Source: Lentisphaeria bacterium UBA1784
Lineage (GTDB): Bacteria > Verrucomicrobiota > Lentisphaeria > Victivallales > Victivallaceae
Assembly (NCBI GenBank): GCA_002315455.1
Contig: DCGG01000091.1
Span: 1 to 14,565 of the forward strand
Length of the DNA: 14,565 nt
Direction: 5' to 3'
Under the pieces are notes generated by a model. It made no database searches. It saw nothing but the letters and a program-made list of their open reading frames with translations, and was not told the DNA's origin. Positions 1 through 8,117 of this stretch are shown here, piece by piece (the first letter of the stretch is position 1; each line of letters begins with the position of its first letter). Made by a program: the position numbers and the translations under genes.

Positions 1-1
1 G

Positions 2-649
2 GGAGAAGGCGGGGCAGTCTATACGGCGAACCCTCTCCTCCATAAGATCATGCGTTCTCTGCGGGACTGGGGCCGGGACTGCACTTGTGCTCCGGGGCAG
101 GACGACTCCTGCGGATGCCGTTTCACGAGGCAGTTCGGAACGCTGCCCATGGGATACGACCACAAGTACGTTTACAGCCATTTCGGATACAACCTGAAGG
201 CAACGGATCTGCAGGCGGCCATCGGTTGCGCGCAGTTGAAGAAACTGCCGGACTTCGTGGAAAAGCGCAAAGCGAACTACCGCAGACTGTACGATGGTCT
301 GAAGGATCTGCCGCAATTGGCTTCGATGCAGAAGTATCCGGAGAGCGATCCGGCGTGGTTCGGCTTTCTGCTCCGGCTGACGGACAGGGCGGATTTCTCC
401 CGGAACGACCTCGTCAGGCACCTGGAATCCAACAGAATACAGACCCGGAACCTCTTTGCCGGAAACCTGACCCGGCATCCCTGCTTCGGGGGATTGGCGG
501 AGGGCCGGGACTACCGGATCGCCAGTCCTTTGAAAAACACGGATGAACTCATGGAGCGCGCCTTCTGGATCGGCGTCTATCCTGGCATGACGGAGGAGAA
601 AATCAACTGCATGATCCGGTGTATCCGGGAGTTCGTCTTCGCCCGCTGA
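2..649 (+). CDS. rfbH: CDP-4-dehydro-6-deoxyglucose 3-dehydratase (RfbH/E1 type), C-terminal part, 5' end cut by the window
   Basis: This is the last 215 residues of a PLP/PMP-dependent sugar dehydratase of the DegT/DnrJ/EryC1/StrS family. The frame is open from base 2, upstream of the first ATG, so the gene starts outside the window. The first residues read GEGGAVYT, the stretch that follows the cofactor site in this family. Next comes a cysteine pattern C-X1-C-X7-C (codons at 80, 86 and 110), the spacing known for three of the four [2Fe-2S] ligands of E1 (AscC/DdhC); ordinary sugar aminotransferases lack it. GYDHKYVYSHFGYNLKATD then matches the RfbH block. The E1 enzyme removes the C3 hydroxyl of CDP-4-keto-6-deoxyglucose on the way to 3,6-dideoxyhexoses such as abequose or ascarylose in O-antigen. 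The His that replaces the usual PLP lysine would lie just upstream and cannot be checked. The downstream neighbour is a broken membrane gene, consistent with a polysaccharide locus. Confidence 0.88.
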   Translation, partial: GEGGAVYTANPLLHKIMRSLRDWGRDCTCAPGQDDSCGCRFTRQFGTLPMGYDHKYVYSHFGYNLKATDLQAAIGCAQLKKLPDFVEKRKANYRRLYDGLKDLPQLASMQKYPESDPAWFGFLLRLTDRADFSRNDLVRHLESNRIQTRNLFAGNLTRHPCFGGLAEGRDYRIASPLKNTDELMERAFWIGVYPGMTEEKINCMIRCIREFVFAR

Positions 650-665
650 CGGAAAAAGGCAGACC

Positions 666-1771
666 ATGACGACTCGTTGCAGAAGTTTTCGCGTCCTCCC
701 GGAGTACCTTTTTTCGCCCACGCAGCTGGTGCATCGGGTTTGCCGGAGTGTTGCCCTGTCTGATCCTGCTTGGCGTGTGGTTCTTTGACTGCCGGGAGGC
801 CCTGGAGGCCATCGCCGGCACCACCTACCCCGGGATGCGCCGGATGAATGGCGGCGATCTCGCTCCTTGGGAAGCCATGCGGGGCTGGCTCGCGCCGCTG
901 ACGATCTACCGCTCGCCCCTCACCAATCAGTCGGAGAGTCAGGCGCCGCTTGCGCTCTACGTTCCCCTGCTGCTGTGGTTTCTCTGTGCCCGGAAGAAGT
1001 TGAAGCGTCCGGCGCTCTTCTATGCGGTGGCGGGAAGCATGCTCTTTCTGCGTCTCTACCAGTTCGCGGGGCTTCCGGGGCCCATTGCCGCCCTGACGGG
1101 CTGGAACCGCTGCAACCCTTACCGCTTATGATGGCGTTGCACTTCGGACAGTTCCTTTTGTTGGCGCAATTTTGCGATGAGAGCCGCGAAACACCCCTCT
1201 GCCGCCTCTCTCTTCCAGGAGCGCTGGGAGTTGGGCACGGAGCGGCGGTCGCAAGTTTTCTGTTGCTCTTTACCGCTCCGAAGGGACTGATTGCGGAATT
1301 CGGAGCCTTCTATCCCACCAAGTGGGTCCCGCTGGGGGCGATAGCGGTCTCCTTCGGCGTCCTCTGGGCGGCGGGGAGCGCGCTCTTCTTCCGCCCGGAG
1401 TTCGGGACGCTTCTGCTTGCTGGCTTTGTGTTCCTGCTGGGGGCGGCAAGACGCTGAACGGCTACTTCATGTACCCCGATAAGGCCCTCTCGCGACTGCT
1501 CTATTCCGACCAGCCGGAACCGGAGCGTTTCAACCGGATGAACCACCTCGATGCCGTGATCGGGGAAGAACTCAAAGACCGCTTCTTCGCGGAGCCCCTG
1601 TACAGTGACCGGATCGTCTTGCACTTCGGGCCGATGTACAACTTTTCGCGCCTTCCCGTTGACTTTCTCGCAGCGCTTCGGAGCAAAAAGGAACTCCTCC
1701 TGCCAAACCTCTCGCTGAAACTCGTTCACGAAGGGGAGAATCTTCTGCTCTTCCGGGTGCTCCGGCATTGA
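666..1771 (+). pseudogene. Frameshifted multi-pass membrane protein remnant, probably surface-polysaccharide related
   Basis: No single frame covers this stretch, but three frames read in sequence give one plausible protein. Frame A (from about 715 to 1131) has a hydrophobic segment, then TTYPGMRRMNGGD and two more membrane segments, and stops at TGA 1129-1131. The sense continues one frame back (LMMALHFGQFLLLA from about 1127) with further membrane segments and stops at 1455-1457. It resumes in the third frame as GGKTLNGYFMYP (from about 1442) and ends at 1771. A further shift may lie at the T6 tract 709-714. An ATG at 666 with AAAAAGG just upstream could be the old start. A conserved TTYPG-type motif occurs in large O-antigen-linked membrane proteins; that family link is from memory and tentative. 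The total, about 368 codons, may also lack internal sequence. Sequencing error is possible, but several shifts in one gene between clean genes favour decay. Confidence 0.65.
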
Positions 1772-1814
1772 ACTGCACGGTGGAAATTTCAGGGGAATTT
1801 TTCGGTGCGGCCCC

Positions 1815-1848
1815 TTGCATTTTTCCCCGGTTGGAGGCACATTATAAG
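1815..1848 (+). promoter_or_regulatory. Possible promoter for the purO-helicase unit
   Basis: TTGCAT (1815-1820) resembles a -35 element. The A+T-rich ATTATAAG (1841-1848) stands out from the G+C-rich surroundings as a possible -10. Spacing is 19 to 21 bases depending on the -10 chosen, longer than ideal. It lies 33 or more bases before the purO start, in the 109-base gap after the broken membrane gene. The assignment rests on position and consensus similarity only. Confidence 0.3.
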
Positions 1849-1880
1849 GGTAACATTTCAACAAAGAAAGGATATTCATC

Positions 1881-2516
1881 ATGTATCTCGGACGCATCGT
1901 CGCCATCGGCATGACCAAGGCCGGAAAAGCCGCCGCCATGTACCGCGTCTCCTCCCGCTCCTTCCCCAACCGTCAGGCCGTCATCAACAACGGCAAAGTG
2001 GCCATCGTCCCCCGGCCCGGCGCAGAAGGCGATCTGGCCAAGAACCCCTACATCAGTTACAACTGTATCCGCATGGCCGGAGAGTGGGCGGTGGCGACCA
2101 ACGGTTCCCAGACCGACCCCATCGTGGAGAAGATCGCCATGGGCATGTCCCCCCGGGATGCCATCACCCTCGGACTTCTCGCCATGGACTATGAGAAGGA
2201 TCAGCTGGACACCCCCCGCATCGTCGCCGTGGTCAGCTGCAGGAAGCCCGTGGGGTTCCTCGGGATCATCCGCAAGGATGCGGTACTGGTCCGGGAATTC
2301 GCGCTGAAGCCCGGGGAGGTCCATTACCTCTCCACCTATGAGCGCAACCGTCCCTGCGACGAGAACGTTGACACCGCGTTCGATGGGATGTGCGCCGAGT
2401 GTGCCGCCAACTACGTGGTGAACGGAGGCGTTTTCTCCGAATTCACCAACTCCGTCACCAGCGCCGCCGCCGTGGCGGAAGGCGAAGGATTCCAGTTGGC
2501 GGTCACCATCCAATGA
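1881..2516 (+). CDS. purO: IMP cyclohydrolase, PurO type
   Basis: This 211-residue protein matches the stand-alone IMP cyclohydrolase family first known in archaea (PurO). PurO closes the ring of FAICAR to give IMP, the last step of de novo purine synthesis, in the cytoplasm. Visible family blocks are MYLGR at the N-terminus, YRVSSRSFPNR (residues 21-31), YISYNCIRM followed by VATNGSQTDPI, and LLAMDYEKDQLDTPRI. Length is close to the usual roughly 200 residues. The start is set by AAAGGA eight bases before the ATG. Most bacteria use the C-terminal half of bifunctional PurH for this step, so a bacterial PurO suggests a non-orthologous replacement or a split pathway in which another enzyme makes FAICAR. 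The stop overlaps the helicase start (ATGA), so the two are probably translated together. PurD lies elsewhere in the window in a different unit. Confidence 0.88.
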   Translation: MYLGRIVAIGMTKAGKAAAMYRVSSRSFPNRQAVINNGKVAIVPRPGAEGDLAKNPYISYNCIRMAGEWAVATNGSQTDPIVEKIAMGMSPRDAITLGLLAMDYEKDQLDTPRIVAVVSCRKPVGFLGIIRKDAVLVREFALKPGEVHYLSTYERNRPCDENVDTAFDGMCAECAANYVVNGGVFSEFTNSVTSAAAVAEGEGFQLAVTIQ

Positions 2517-4555
2517 CCTGTCAGGAGATCCTCTCCAAACTCAATCCCAGCCAGGCGGAGGCGGCCGGGACCATCAACGGTCCCGTCCTCGTCCTCGCCG
2601 GTGCCGGGACCGGCAAGACCCGGGTCATCACCTACCGCATTGCCTACATGCTGGCCTCCGGCATTCCCGGGAGCCAGATTCTCGGCATGACCTTTACCAA
2701 CAAGGCCGCGAAGGAGATGCGGGAGCGCCTCAACGATCTGGTGACTCCTGCCGCGGCGGAAAACGTGACCCTCGGGACCTTTCACAGTTTCTGCGGGAAA
2801 CTTCTGCGCAAAGAGATCCACCGTCTGGGCTACCTCTCCAACTTCAGCATCGCCGACGAATCCGATCAGCAGGGGATCTTCAAGCAGGCGGCGGGGGCGT
2901 TGGACTGCAACTACGAAGGGTTCCCGTCGGCGCAGGCCTTCGCCATGATCGGCAAATGGAAGAACCATCTGGTCCAACCGAGAGAGGCAATCCTTGCGGC
3001 GGACACCTCCTTCGAAGCACAAGCCGCCCACATCTACGAGAAATATCAGGAACTTCTGGAACTTCAGAACCTGATCGATTTCGACGATATGCTCATGCTG
3101 GCCTACCGGGTGCTGAAGGAGTTTCCGGAGGCTCTGAACGCCTGCCGGGAACGCTTCCGCTATCTGCTGGTGGATGAGTATCAGGACACCAATGCCGCCC
3201 AGTTCGCCCTCGTGAAACTCCTTGCGGGCGAGACCTGCAATCTCTGCGTAGTGGGGGATGACGACCAGAGCATTTACTCGTGGCGCGGCGCCGACGTGGG
3301 AAACATTCTGGACTTCCCGGACTTCTTCCCCGGAGCCAAGGTCATCAAACTGGAGCAGAACTACCGCTCCACCTCCGGCATTCTTGCCGCGGCTAACGCC
3401 GCCATCACCGGCGGCAGTTCCATGCGGCGCCACGCAAAAAAACTGTGGAGCGCCCTCGGCGAAGGGACCCGTCCGCGCATCCTGCGCCTCGGGGACGGAG
3501 AAGCAGAAGCGGTCTTTGCCGGCGACCTGATCCGGCAGATCAAGGAGGAGGAAGGCCGGAACTACAGTGATTTCGCCATTCTCTACCGTTCCAATCAGCT
3601 CTCCCGCCAACTGGAACAGACTCTGCGCCAGCAGGGAGTCCCTTACAAACTTTTCGGCGGCCAGCAGTTCTATCAGCGCCGGGAGATCAAGGACGCCATC
3701 GCCTACCTGCGGCTCATCGCCAATCCCCGGGATGATCAGAGCCTGTTGCGGGTACTGGCGTCGCCGCCCCGGGGCATCGGCGCCAAAGCCATCGAGGAAC
3801 TGAAGCGGAAGCGGGAACTCCAGCAAAAACCCATGCTCTCCACCTTGGGCGATCCGGAATTTCTGAACACGCTCTCCAAGCCCGGACGAACGGGCGCCGC
3901 CCAGCTCAACGATGCCATCCGCGCAGGGAAGGCCGCCTTTGCCGCGCCGGGTGGACTGGCGCAGAAAATCATCCGCTATCTGGAAGATTCCGGATATCTG
4001 TCTGGCCTGCAGAAAATCTACAAAGACATCAGCGACGCCGAAAAACGCCGGGACAATCTGGATGAATTCATCAGCTCCGTCACCCAGTTCGAACAGAAGC
4101 AGAAGGAGCCTCCCTCTCTGGAGGCCTGTCTGGAAAGTTTCGCCCTGCTGGAGGAGAGCGAGCGCGCCGAGGAGGAGAACGCCGGAGCCGACGCGGTGAC
4201 ATTGTCCACCATCCACGCCTCCAAGGGTCTGGAGTTCCCGGTGGTGATCCTGATCGCCGCGGAGCGGGGGATCTTCCCCCATGAGCGGGCCATCGAGGAG
4301 GGTGCTCTCGACGAGGAGCGGCGGCTTTTCTACGTGGCGATCACCCGGGCGAAGCAGCAGCTCTATCTGCTCCATGCCCGCTGCCGCATGACCCGGGGCA
4401 TCACCCGTCCGGCCATGCCTTCGCAGTTCCTTGCTCTGCTGGACGACAAGGTGGCGGAACGACTGGAACCCAAGGACGTTCTGCATCGGGCATCGGATTC
4501 GGATATGGAAAAAGCCTTCGCTGACATCTTCCGTCTGCTCAACGGCAAAAACTGA
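2513..4555 (+). CDS. rep: Rep/UvrD-family ATP-dependent 3'-5' DNA helicase (superfamily 1A)
   Basis: This 680-residue protein has the full SF1A motif set. Walker A is GAGTGKT (residues 30-36) and motif Ia is TFTNKAAKEM. Walker B is VDEYQD with the acidic pair D221-E222, and motif III is GDDDQSIYSWRG starting near 248. Motif IV contains LEQNYRS, motif V TIHASKGLEFP (about 566-576), and motif VI EERRLFYVAITRA (601-613). The GDDDQSIYSWRGA form, the KLEQNYRS context and the length (E. coli Rep is 673 residues) favour Rep over UvrD or PcrA, which usually carry GDADQSIY. Such helicases unwind DNA at forks, remove bound proteins, or act in repair. The ATG at 2513 overlaps the purO stop; an upstream in-frame extension would run inside purO and shows no homology. 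The gene is convergent with the U32 gene, 43 bases away, with no clear terminator between. Confidence 0.92.
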   Translation: MTCQEILSKLNPSQAEAAGTINGPVLVLAGAGTGKTRVITYRIAYMLASGIPGSQILGMTFTNKAAKEMRERLNDLVTPAAAENVTLGTFHSFCGKLLRKEIHRLGYLSNFSIADESDQQGIFKQAAGALDCNYEGFPSAQAFAMIGKWKNHLVQPREAILAADTSFEAQAAHIYEKYQELLELQNLIDFDDMLMLAYRVLKEFPEALNACRERFRYLLVDEYQDTNAAQFALVKLLAGETCNLCVVGDDDQSIYSWRGADVGNILDFPDFFPGAKVIKLEQNYRSTSGILAAANAAITGGSSMRRHAKKLWSALGEGTRPRILRLGDGEAEAVFAGDLIRQIKEEEGRNYSDFAILYRSNQLSRQLEQTLRQQGVPYKLFGGQQFYQRREIKDAIAYLRLIANPRDDQSLLRVLASPPRGIGAKAIEELKRKRELQQKPMLSTLGDPEFLNTLSKPGRTGAAQLNDAIRAGKAAFAAPGGLAQKIIRYLEDSGYLSGLQKIYKDISDAEKRRDNLDEFISSVTQFEQKQKEPPSLEACLESFALLEESERAEEENAGADAVTLSTIHASKGLEFPVVILIAAERGIFPHERAIEEGALDEERRLFYVAITRAKQQLYLLHARCRMTRGITRPAMPSQFLALLDDKVAERLEPKDVLHRASDSDMEKAFADIFRLLNGKN

Positions 4556-4598
4556 CGCCCGTGTGCCGCGGCTGCTCTTTTTCAGCGAACGGAGTTTT

Positions 4599-6677
4599 CT
4601 ATTTCAGTTTGCCGTCCCGGAAAACTCTGCGCGGATCGTGGTCAGCGCTGTAGAGTTTGGAAAGTTTCTCCTTCGCATCGTAGCGGACGGTGAAATGGTT
4701 TCCCCGGGCATCGGTGATGGTCCCGGCGTGCAGGGGCAACCGGGAGACCAGAAGCGGCAGATCCTCCGCCCCCCGTTCCTGCAGCGGCAGGCCGGAATCC
4801 CGGCGGAGCATCTCCGCCGCCTCCGCATCCAGTTCCGGGGCAATGGTGCAGGCGTGTGCGCCCAGTTCCTGCAGAAGCCGCACGCCGAAGCTGTTGGCCA
4901 GCGGAAAGGCTTCCCCGGAAATGATCTTCAGTTGGGGATAGGGCTTCACCATGGGGAATCCGTGCCAGCCCCGGACCTCTGCGATGCGAACACCCCGCCG
5001 GACGGCATCCGCCAGTTTTTTCTCCCAAAGAGGCAGATCCGCCTCCGCTATGAAACCGGGGAGAACGAATCTCTCCGCCGTATCCCACTCCGCAGGAAAA
5101 ACGGGCACTTCCGGTCGGGGTTGCGGCCGCAATTGACAGAAACGGGAGAGGACCCCGGCGCTGCGGTCGGCAAGTCCTGCGGGAACGGCTTCCTTGAATG
5201 CCGCCCAGAATTTCCGGCGCAGCGCCTTCACTTCGCCGGCCGGAGCGAAGAATCCCGGCTCCAAAGCGAGGGCAGCAATCTCCGGACGCCACGGTTCCGG
5301 CGCTCCGGAGAGAAAAACGTTTTTCGCCTCCTCCTCCTGAAATCCGTGGGTCTTGGCGGCGGCGAAATCGACCTTGCATTCCCATCGGAACGGCTTGGTC
5401 CCTGCAACGAGAGCGGTGGCGGACCAATTCTCCTGCGTCAATCGCAGTTCCAGTTTCACCGGAAAGCGGCGGGAGGGAAGTGCCGCCGTCTGCCGGGAGA
5501 AGTCGAATCCGTTCTCTCCGGTCTTGACCAACAGCCACCCCGGCGAAACGGAGAAATGCCCGGGCAGAAACACCTTGTCCCCGGCGCTGGCCACGGTAGC
5601 GGGCTTCCGGTCGCGGGTCATCCGGGCCAGTTCGAAGCCGGTGACGCTCTCTCCGCCGTCGGGCGGCAAAATCCGGAGCCGGTCCCCGACGTGGAGCCGC
5701 CGAATGAGTTTGACCTCCATGCCGGAGGCGTTTCCTGCGAGGATCTGCCCGACCTCCGTGCCGAAATACCCGGGACGCTCCGGCCGGACCAGCTTCTGCG
5801 GAATGGAATCCGCGAAAAACGCAGGGGAGAGTTCCCGGGTGGTGGTGGTGCGCAGGAGTTCCATGGCTTCCGCATAGTTGTCCTCGAAGTCATCCAGCAG
5901 AAGTCGGTAGGCGCGAACCGTTTTCCAAACGTATTCCGGCCCCCGGAGCCGACCTTCGATCTTGAGGGAAGCCACGCCGAGGCGGATCAGTTCCGGCAGG
6001 ACTTCGGCGGCGCTCAGGTCCCCCGGGGAGAGATAGAAGCCGCGCCGCCCGGAATCATCGGCGTAACGGCGGCGGCAAAGTTGTTTGCACTTGCCCCGGT
6101 TGCCGCTCCAGCCGCCGCAGAATCCGGAGAGATAACAGCGCCCGGAAAGAGAACAGCAGAGCGAACCGTGGAGAAATACCTCGATCTCCAGCGGAGACGC
6201 GGGGAGGATCTTCCGCAGTTCCGGGAGCGTCACCTGCCGTTCCAGGATCACCCGGCGCATCCCCATGGAAGCGGCGGCGGCGATCCCGGCATGGTTGTGG
6301 ATCCCCATCTGCGTAGAGCCGTGCAGGGGCAGTTCCGGGATCAGTTCCCTCAGAAGCCAGATCACCCCCGGATCCTGCACGATGACGGCATCGGGGGCGA
6401 GGTCCCGCAGGAGGCTTACGGTCTCGACGAACGCGGGGAGTTCCGGTTCCATCACCATGGTGTTCAGCGTGAGATAGACTTTTTTCCGGCTCCGGTGGAA
6501 GAATTCGATGGTGCGGCCGAGGGAGTCGGCCGTGAAGTTTCCGGCGCGCTCCCGGGCGTTGAAGCGGCCCAGTCCGCAATAGACGGCATCGGCTCCGGCA
6601 TCAGCGGCGGCGATAGCGGTCTCCGGAGTCCCGGCGGGAGCCAGCAGCTCCGGTTTTTTCTGCATGATCTTTTCCAT
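4599..6677 (-). CDS. Peptidase U32 family protein, RlhA-like (probable RNA hydroxylation enzyme)
   Basis: This 692-residue protein begins with the U32 signature (ELLAPAGTPETAIAA, DAVYCG) followed by a TIM-barrel-like N-terminal half. A cysteine cluster follows: C174-C175, C181, C187, C197 and C201, in the context SGRCYLSGFC and GNRGKCKQLCR. It then has SLKIEGRLRGPEYV (about 237-250). In well-studied members (TrhP, RlhA) the conserved cysteines are linked to an iron-sulfur centre, and the proteins are needed for prephenate-dependent hydroxylation of tRNA U34 or 23S rRNA C2501. They are not clearly proteases. The long C-terminal half suits the RlhA/DUF3656 subgroup better than the shorter TrhP. 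Two starts are possible: ATG 6677, or ATG 6665, which has GGAAAAG at better spacing. The frame antisense to most of this gene is also open, but only as a high-G+C shadow. The gene is divergent from the decarboxylase. Confidence 0.87.
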   Translation of the reverse strand: MEKIMQKKPELLAPAGTPETAIAAADAGADAVYCGLGRFNARERAGNFTADSLGRTIEFFHRSRKKVYLTLNTMVMEPELPAFVETVSLLRDLAPDAVIVQDPGVIWLLRELIPELPLHGSTQMGIHNHAGIAAAASMGMRRVILERQVTLPELRKILPASPLEIEVFLHGSLCCSLSGRCYLSGFCGGWSGNRGKCKQLCRRRYADDSGRRGFYLSPGDLSAAEVLPELIRLGVASLKIEGRLRGPEYVWKTVRAYRLLLDDFEDNYAEAMELLRTTTTRELSPAFFADSIPQKLVRPERPGYFGTEVGQILAGNASGMEVKLIRRLHVGDRLRILPPDGGESVTGFELARMTRDRKPATVASAGDKVFLPGHFSVSPGWLLVKTGENGFDFSRQTAALPSRRFPVKLELRLTQENWSATALVAGTKPFRWECKVDFAAAKTHGFQEEEAKNVFLSGAPEPWRPEIAALALEPGFFAPAGEVKALRRKFWAAFKEAVPAGLADRSAGVLSRFCQLRPQPRPEVPVFPAEWDTAERFVLPGFIAEADLPLWEKKLADAVRRGVRIAEVRGWHGFPMVKPYPQLKIISGEAFPLANSFGVRLLQELGAHACTIAPELDAEAAEMLRRDSGLPLQERGAEDLPLLVSRLPLHAGTITDARGNHFTVRYDAKEKLSKLYSADHDPRRVFRDGKLK

Positions 6678-6910
6678 GCGTATAACATAACTCCGCCGGA
6701 GCCGATATGCAACAATTCCGCAGAAAAAGTGGCCCTATCCTTTTCATGAGATCCCACCGATGATCCGGAGGCGCGGAAAGAAATTTCGGAATTTTTTCCC
6801 TTCGGGATTTGCAATCTGGGAAATGGGGGATATTTTTTACCGTTGACATAAAGTTTTGTCACTTTTTTTGTGTAATGGTGGTGCAGATAGCGAAAGGATT
6901 TGACTGCCGT
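6678..6910. other. Divergent intergenic region between the U32 gene and the decarboxylase
   Basis: These 233 bases are clearly more A+T-rich than the flanking genes and should carry promoters for both directions. I see a short palindrome CTCCGCCGGAG near the U32 start, several T tracts, and a TTGACA box inside a dyad on the decarboxylase side (listed separately). An open frame continues upstream from the decarboxylase to 6809, but its low-complexity residues do not look coding. I see no small gene or RNA here that I can support. Confidence 0.6.
6843..6876 (+). promoter_or_regulatory. Possible promoter with overlapping inverted repeat upstream of the decarboxylase
   Basis: TTGACA (6843-6848) is a perfect -35 hexamer. 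TGTAAT (6871-6876) matches the -10 at five of six positions, but the 22-base spacer is too long for a standard sigma-70 promoter. The TGACA of the -35 pairs with TGTCA at 6857-6861 across eight bases, giving a dyad TGACA-N8-TGTCA. A repressor or activator binding there would cover the -35. The decarboxylase AUG is about 35 bases downstream. The binding protein is unknown. Confidence 0.38.
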
Positions 6911-8098
6911 ATGCGGATCAACGTGGAAGACTATTACGATCGGGGGGACTGGGACGCCATCGTGGCGGAAGCCGACAAGCACGAAACGCCGTTTCTGGTC
7001 GTGAATCTCGATATCGTTCAGAAAAAATATCAGGAGCTGAAGTCCCTCTTCCCCTTTGCCGGGATCTACTATGCCGTAAAAGCCTGTCCTGCCAACGAGG
7101 TGGTGACCCTGCTGCGGGACCTGGGTTCCAACTTCGACGTGGCCTCCCGCTACGAACTGGATCAACTGCTGGCGCTGGGGATATCCCCTGACCGAATCAG
7201 TTACGGCAACACCATCAAGAAAGCCGCTGACATCGCCTATTTCTATGAGAAGGGCGTCCGGCTCTTCGCCACGGACAGCGATGCCGACATCCAGAACCTC
7301 GCCCAGTATGCGCCGGGTTCCCGGGTATTCTGCCGGATCCTCTCCGAAGGCGGCGAGACGGCGGACTGGCCTCTCTCCCGGAAGTTCGGATGCCATCCCG
7401 ACATGGCCATCGACCTCATCATGCTGGCCAAGAAGCGAGGCCTGAATCCCTGCGGCATCAGTTTCCACGTAGGCTCCCAGCAACGGGAGATCGGCGCGTG
7501 GGACTCCGCCATCGCCAAGGTGCGTTACATTTTCGACTACCTGAAGGACGAAGGCATCAAGCTCACGCTCATCAACATGGGCGGCGGCTTCCCGGCGAGT
7601 TACATCAGCAAAACCAATGAAATGACCACCTACGCCGAGGAGATCACCCGCTATCTGCAGGAGGACTTCGGGGACGACTTCCCGGAGATCATTCTGGAGC
7701 CGGGCCGCTCCATGGTGGGGGAATCCGGCGTCATCGTGAGCGAAGTCGTCCTGCTGAGCCAGAAGTCCACCACCGGCGTGGACAAGTGGCTCTATCTTGA
7801 CGTGGGCCGCTTCAACGGACTCATCGAGACCTGGGATGAGAGCATCAAGTATCCTCTCTACTGCGAGGCGGCCGGCCGGCCCTGCGAGGACTTCATCATC
7901 GCCGGCCCTACCTGCGACAGTCAGGACATCATGTACGAATATTTCCGCAACCCGCTGCCTTCCCGCATCGAGCCGGGAGACCGGATCTACTGGCTCACCT
8001 GCGGAGCCTACACCACCAGTTACGCATCGGTGGGATTCAACGGGTTCCCGCCGCTGAAAACCTACTTTGTCGGCGGTAAAGGTTCGGCTAAGAAGTAA
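6911..8098 (+). CDS. Ornithine/lysine decarboxylase, fold-III (alanine racemase-like) PLP enzyme
   Basis: This 395-residue protein is full length for bacterial fold-III ornithine/lysine decarboxylases. The PLP lysine is K57 in YYAVKA. H186 in SFHVGSQ stacks on the cofactor in this family, GGG at 224-226 and EPGRS at 263-267 bind the phosphate, and C335-D336 in AGPTCDS is the active-site pair from the partner subunit. The form GPTCDS-D and the LIETWDES-YPL stretch resemble bacterial L/ODC enzymes more than diaminopimelate or biosynthetic arginine decarboxylases. The product would be putrescine or cadaverine, for polyamine synthesis in the cytoplasm. Substrate choice cannot be settled from sequence. 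ATG 6911 is chosen because homology begins just after it; AAAGGA lies 12 bases upstream, a little far. The frame extends back to 6809, but those residues look non-coding. The gene is a single unit with its own terminator. Confidence 0.9.
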   Translation: MRINVEDYYDRGDWDAIVAEADKHETPFLVVNLDIVQKKYQELKSLFPFAGIYYAVKACPANEVVTLLRDLGSNFDVASRYELDQLLALGISPDRISYGNTIKKAADIAYFYEKGVRLFATDSDADIQNLAQYAPGSRVFCRILSEGGETADWPLSRKFGCHPDMAIDLIMLAKKRGLNPCGISFHVGSQQREIGAWDSAIAKVRYIFDYLKDEGIKLTLINMGGGFPASYISKTNEMTTYAEEITRYLQEDFGDDFPEIILEPGRSMVGESGVIVSEVVLLSQKSTTGVDKWLYLDVGRFNGLIETWDESIKYPLYCEAAGRPCEDFIIAGPTCDSQDIMYEYFRNPLPSRIEPGDRIYWLTCGAYTTSYASVGFNGFPPLKTYFVGGKGSAKK

Positions 8099-8117
8099 TT
8101 ATTTCCGCGCAAAACGG

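Noticed and set aside
2411..4486. A 691-codon open frame on the minus strand, antisense to the helicase
   Set aside because: Same reason: the plus strand carries every SF1 helicase motif, and the antisense product has no family signature.
4431..6749. A 772-codon open frame on the plus strand, antisense to the U32 gene
   Set aside because: It has no recognisable motif, runs opposite a clear U32 protein, and is explained by high G+C, which keeps the opposite strand free of stops.
6809..6910. N-terminal extension of the decarboxylase
   Set aside because: The region is A+T-rich, carries a promoter-like box, and its residues do not match the family.
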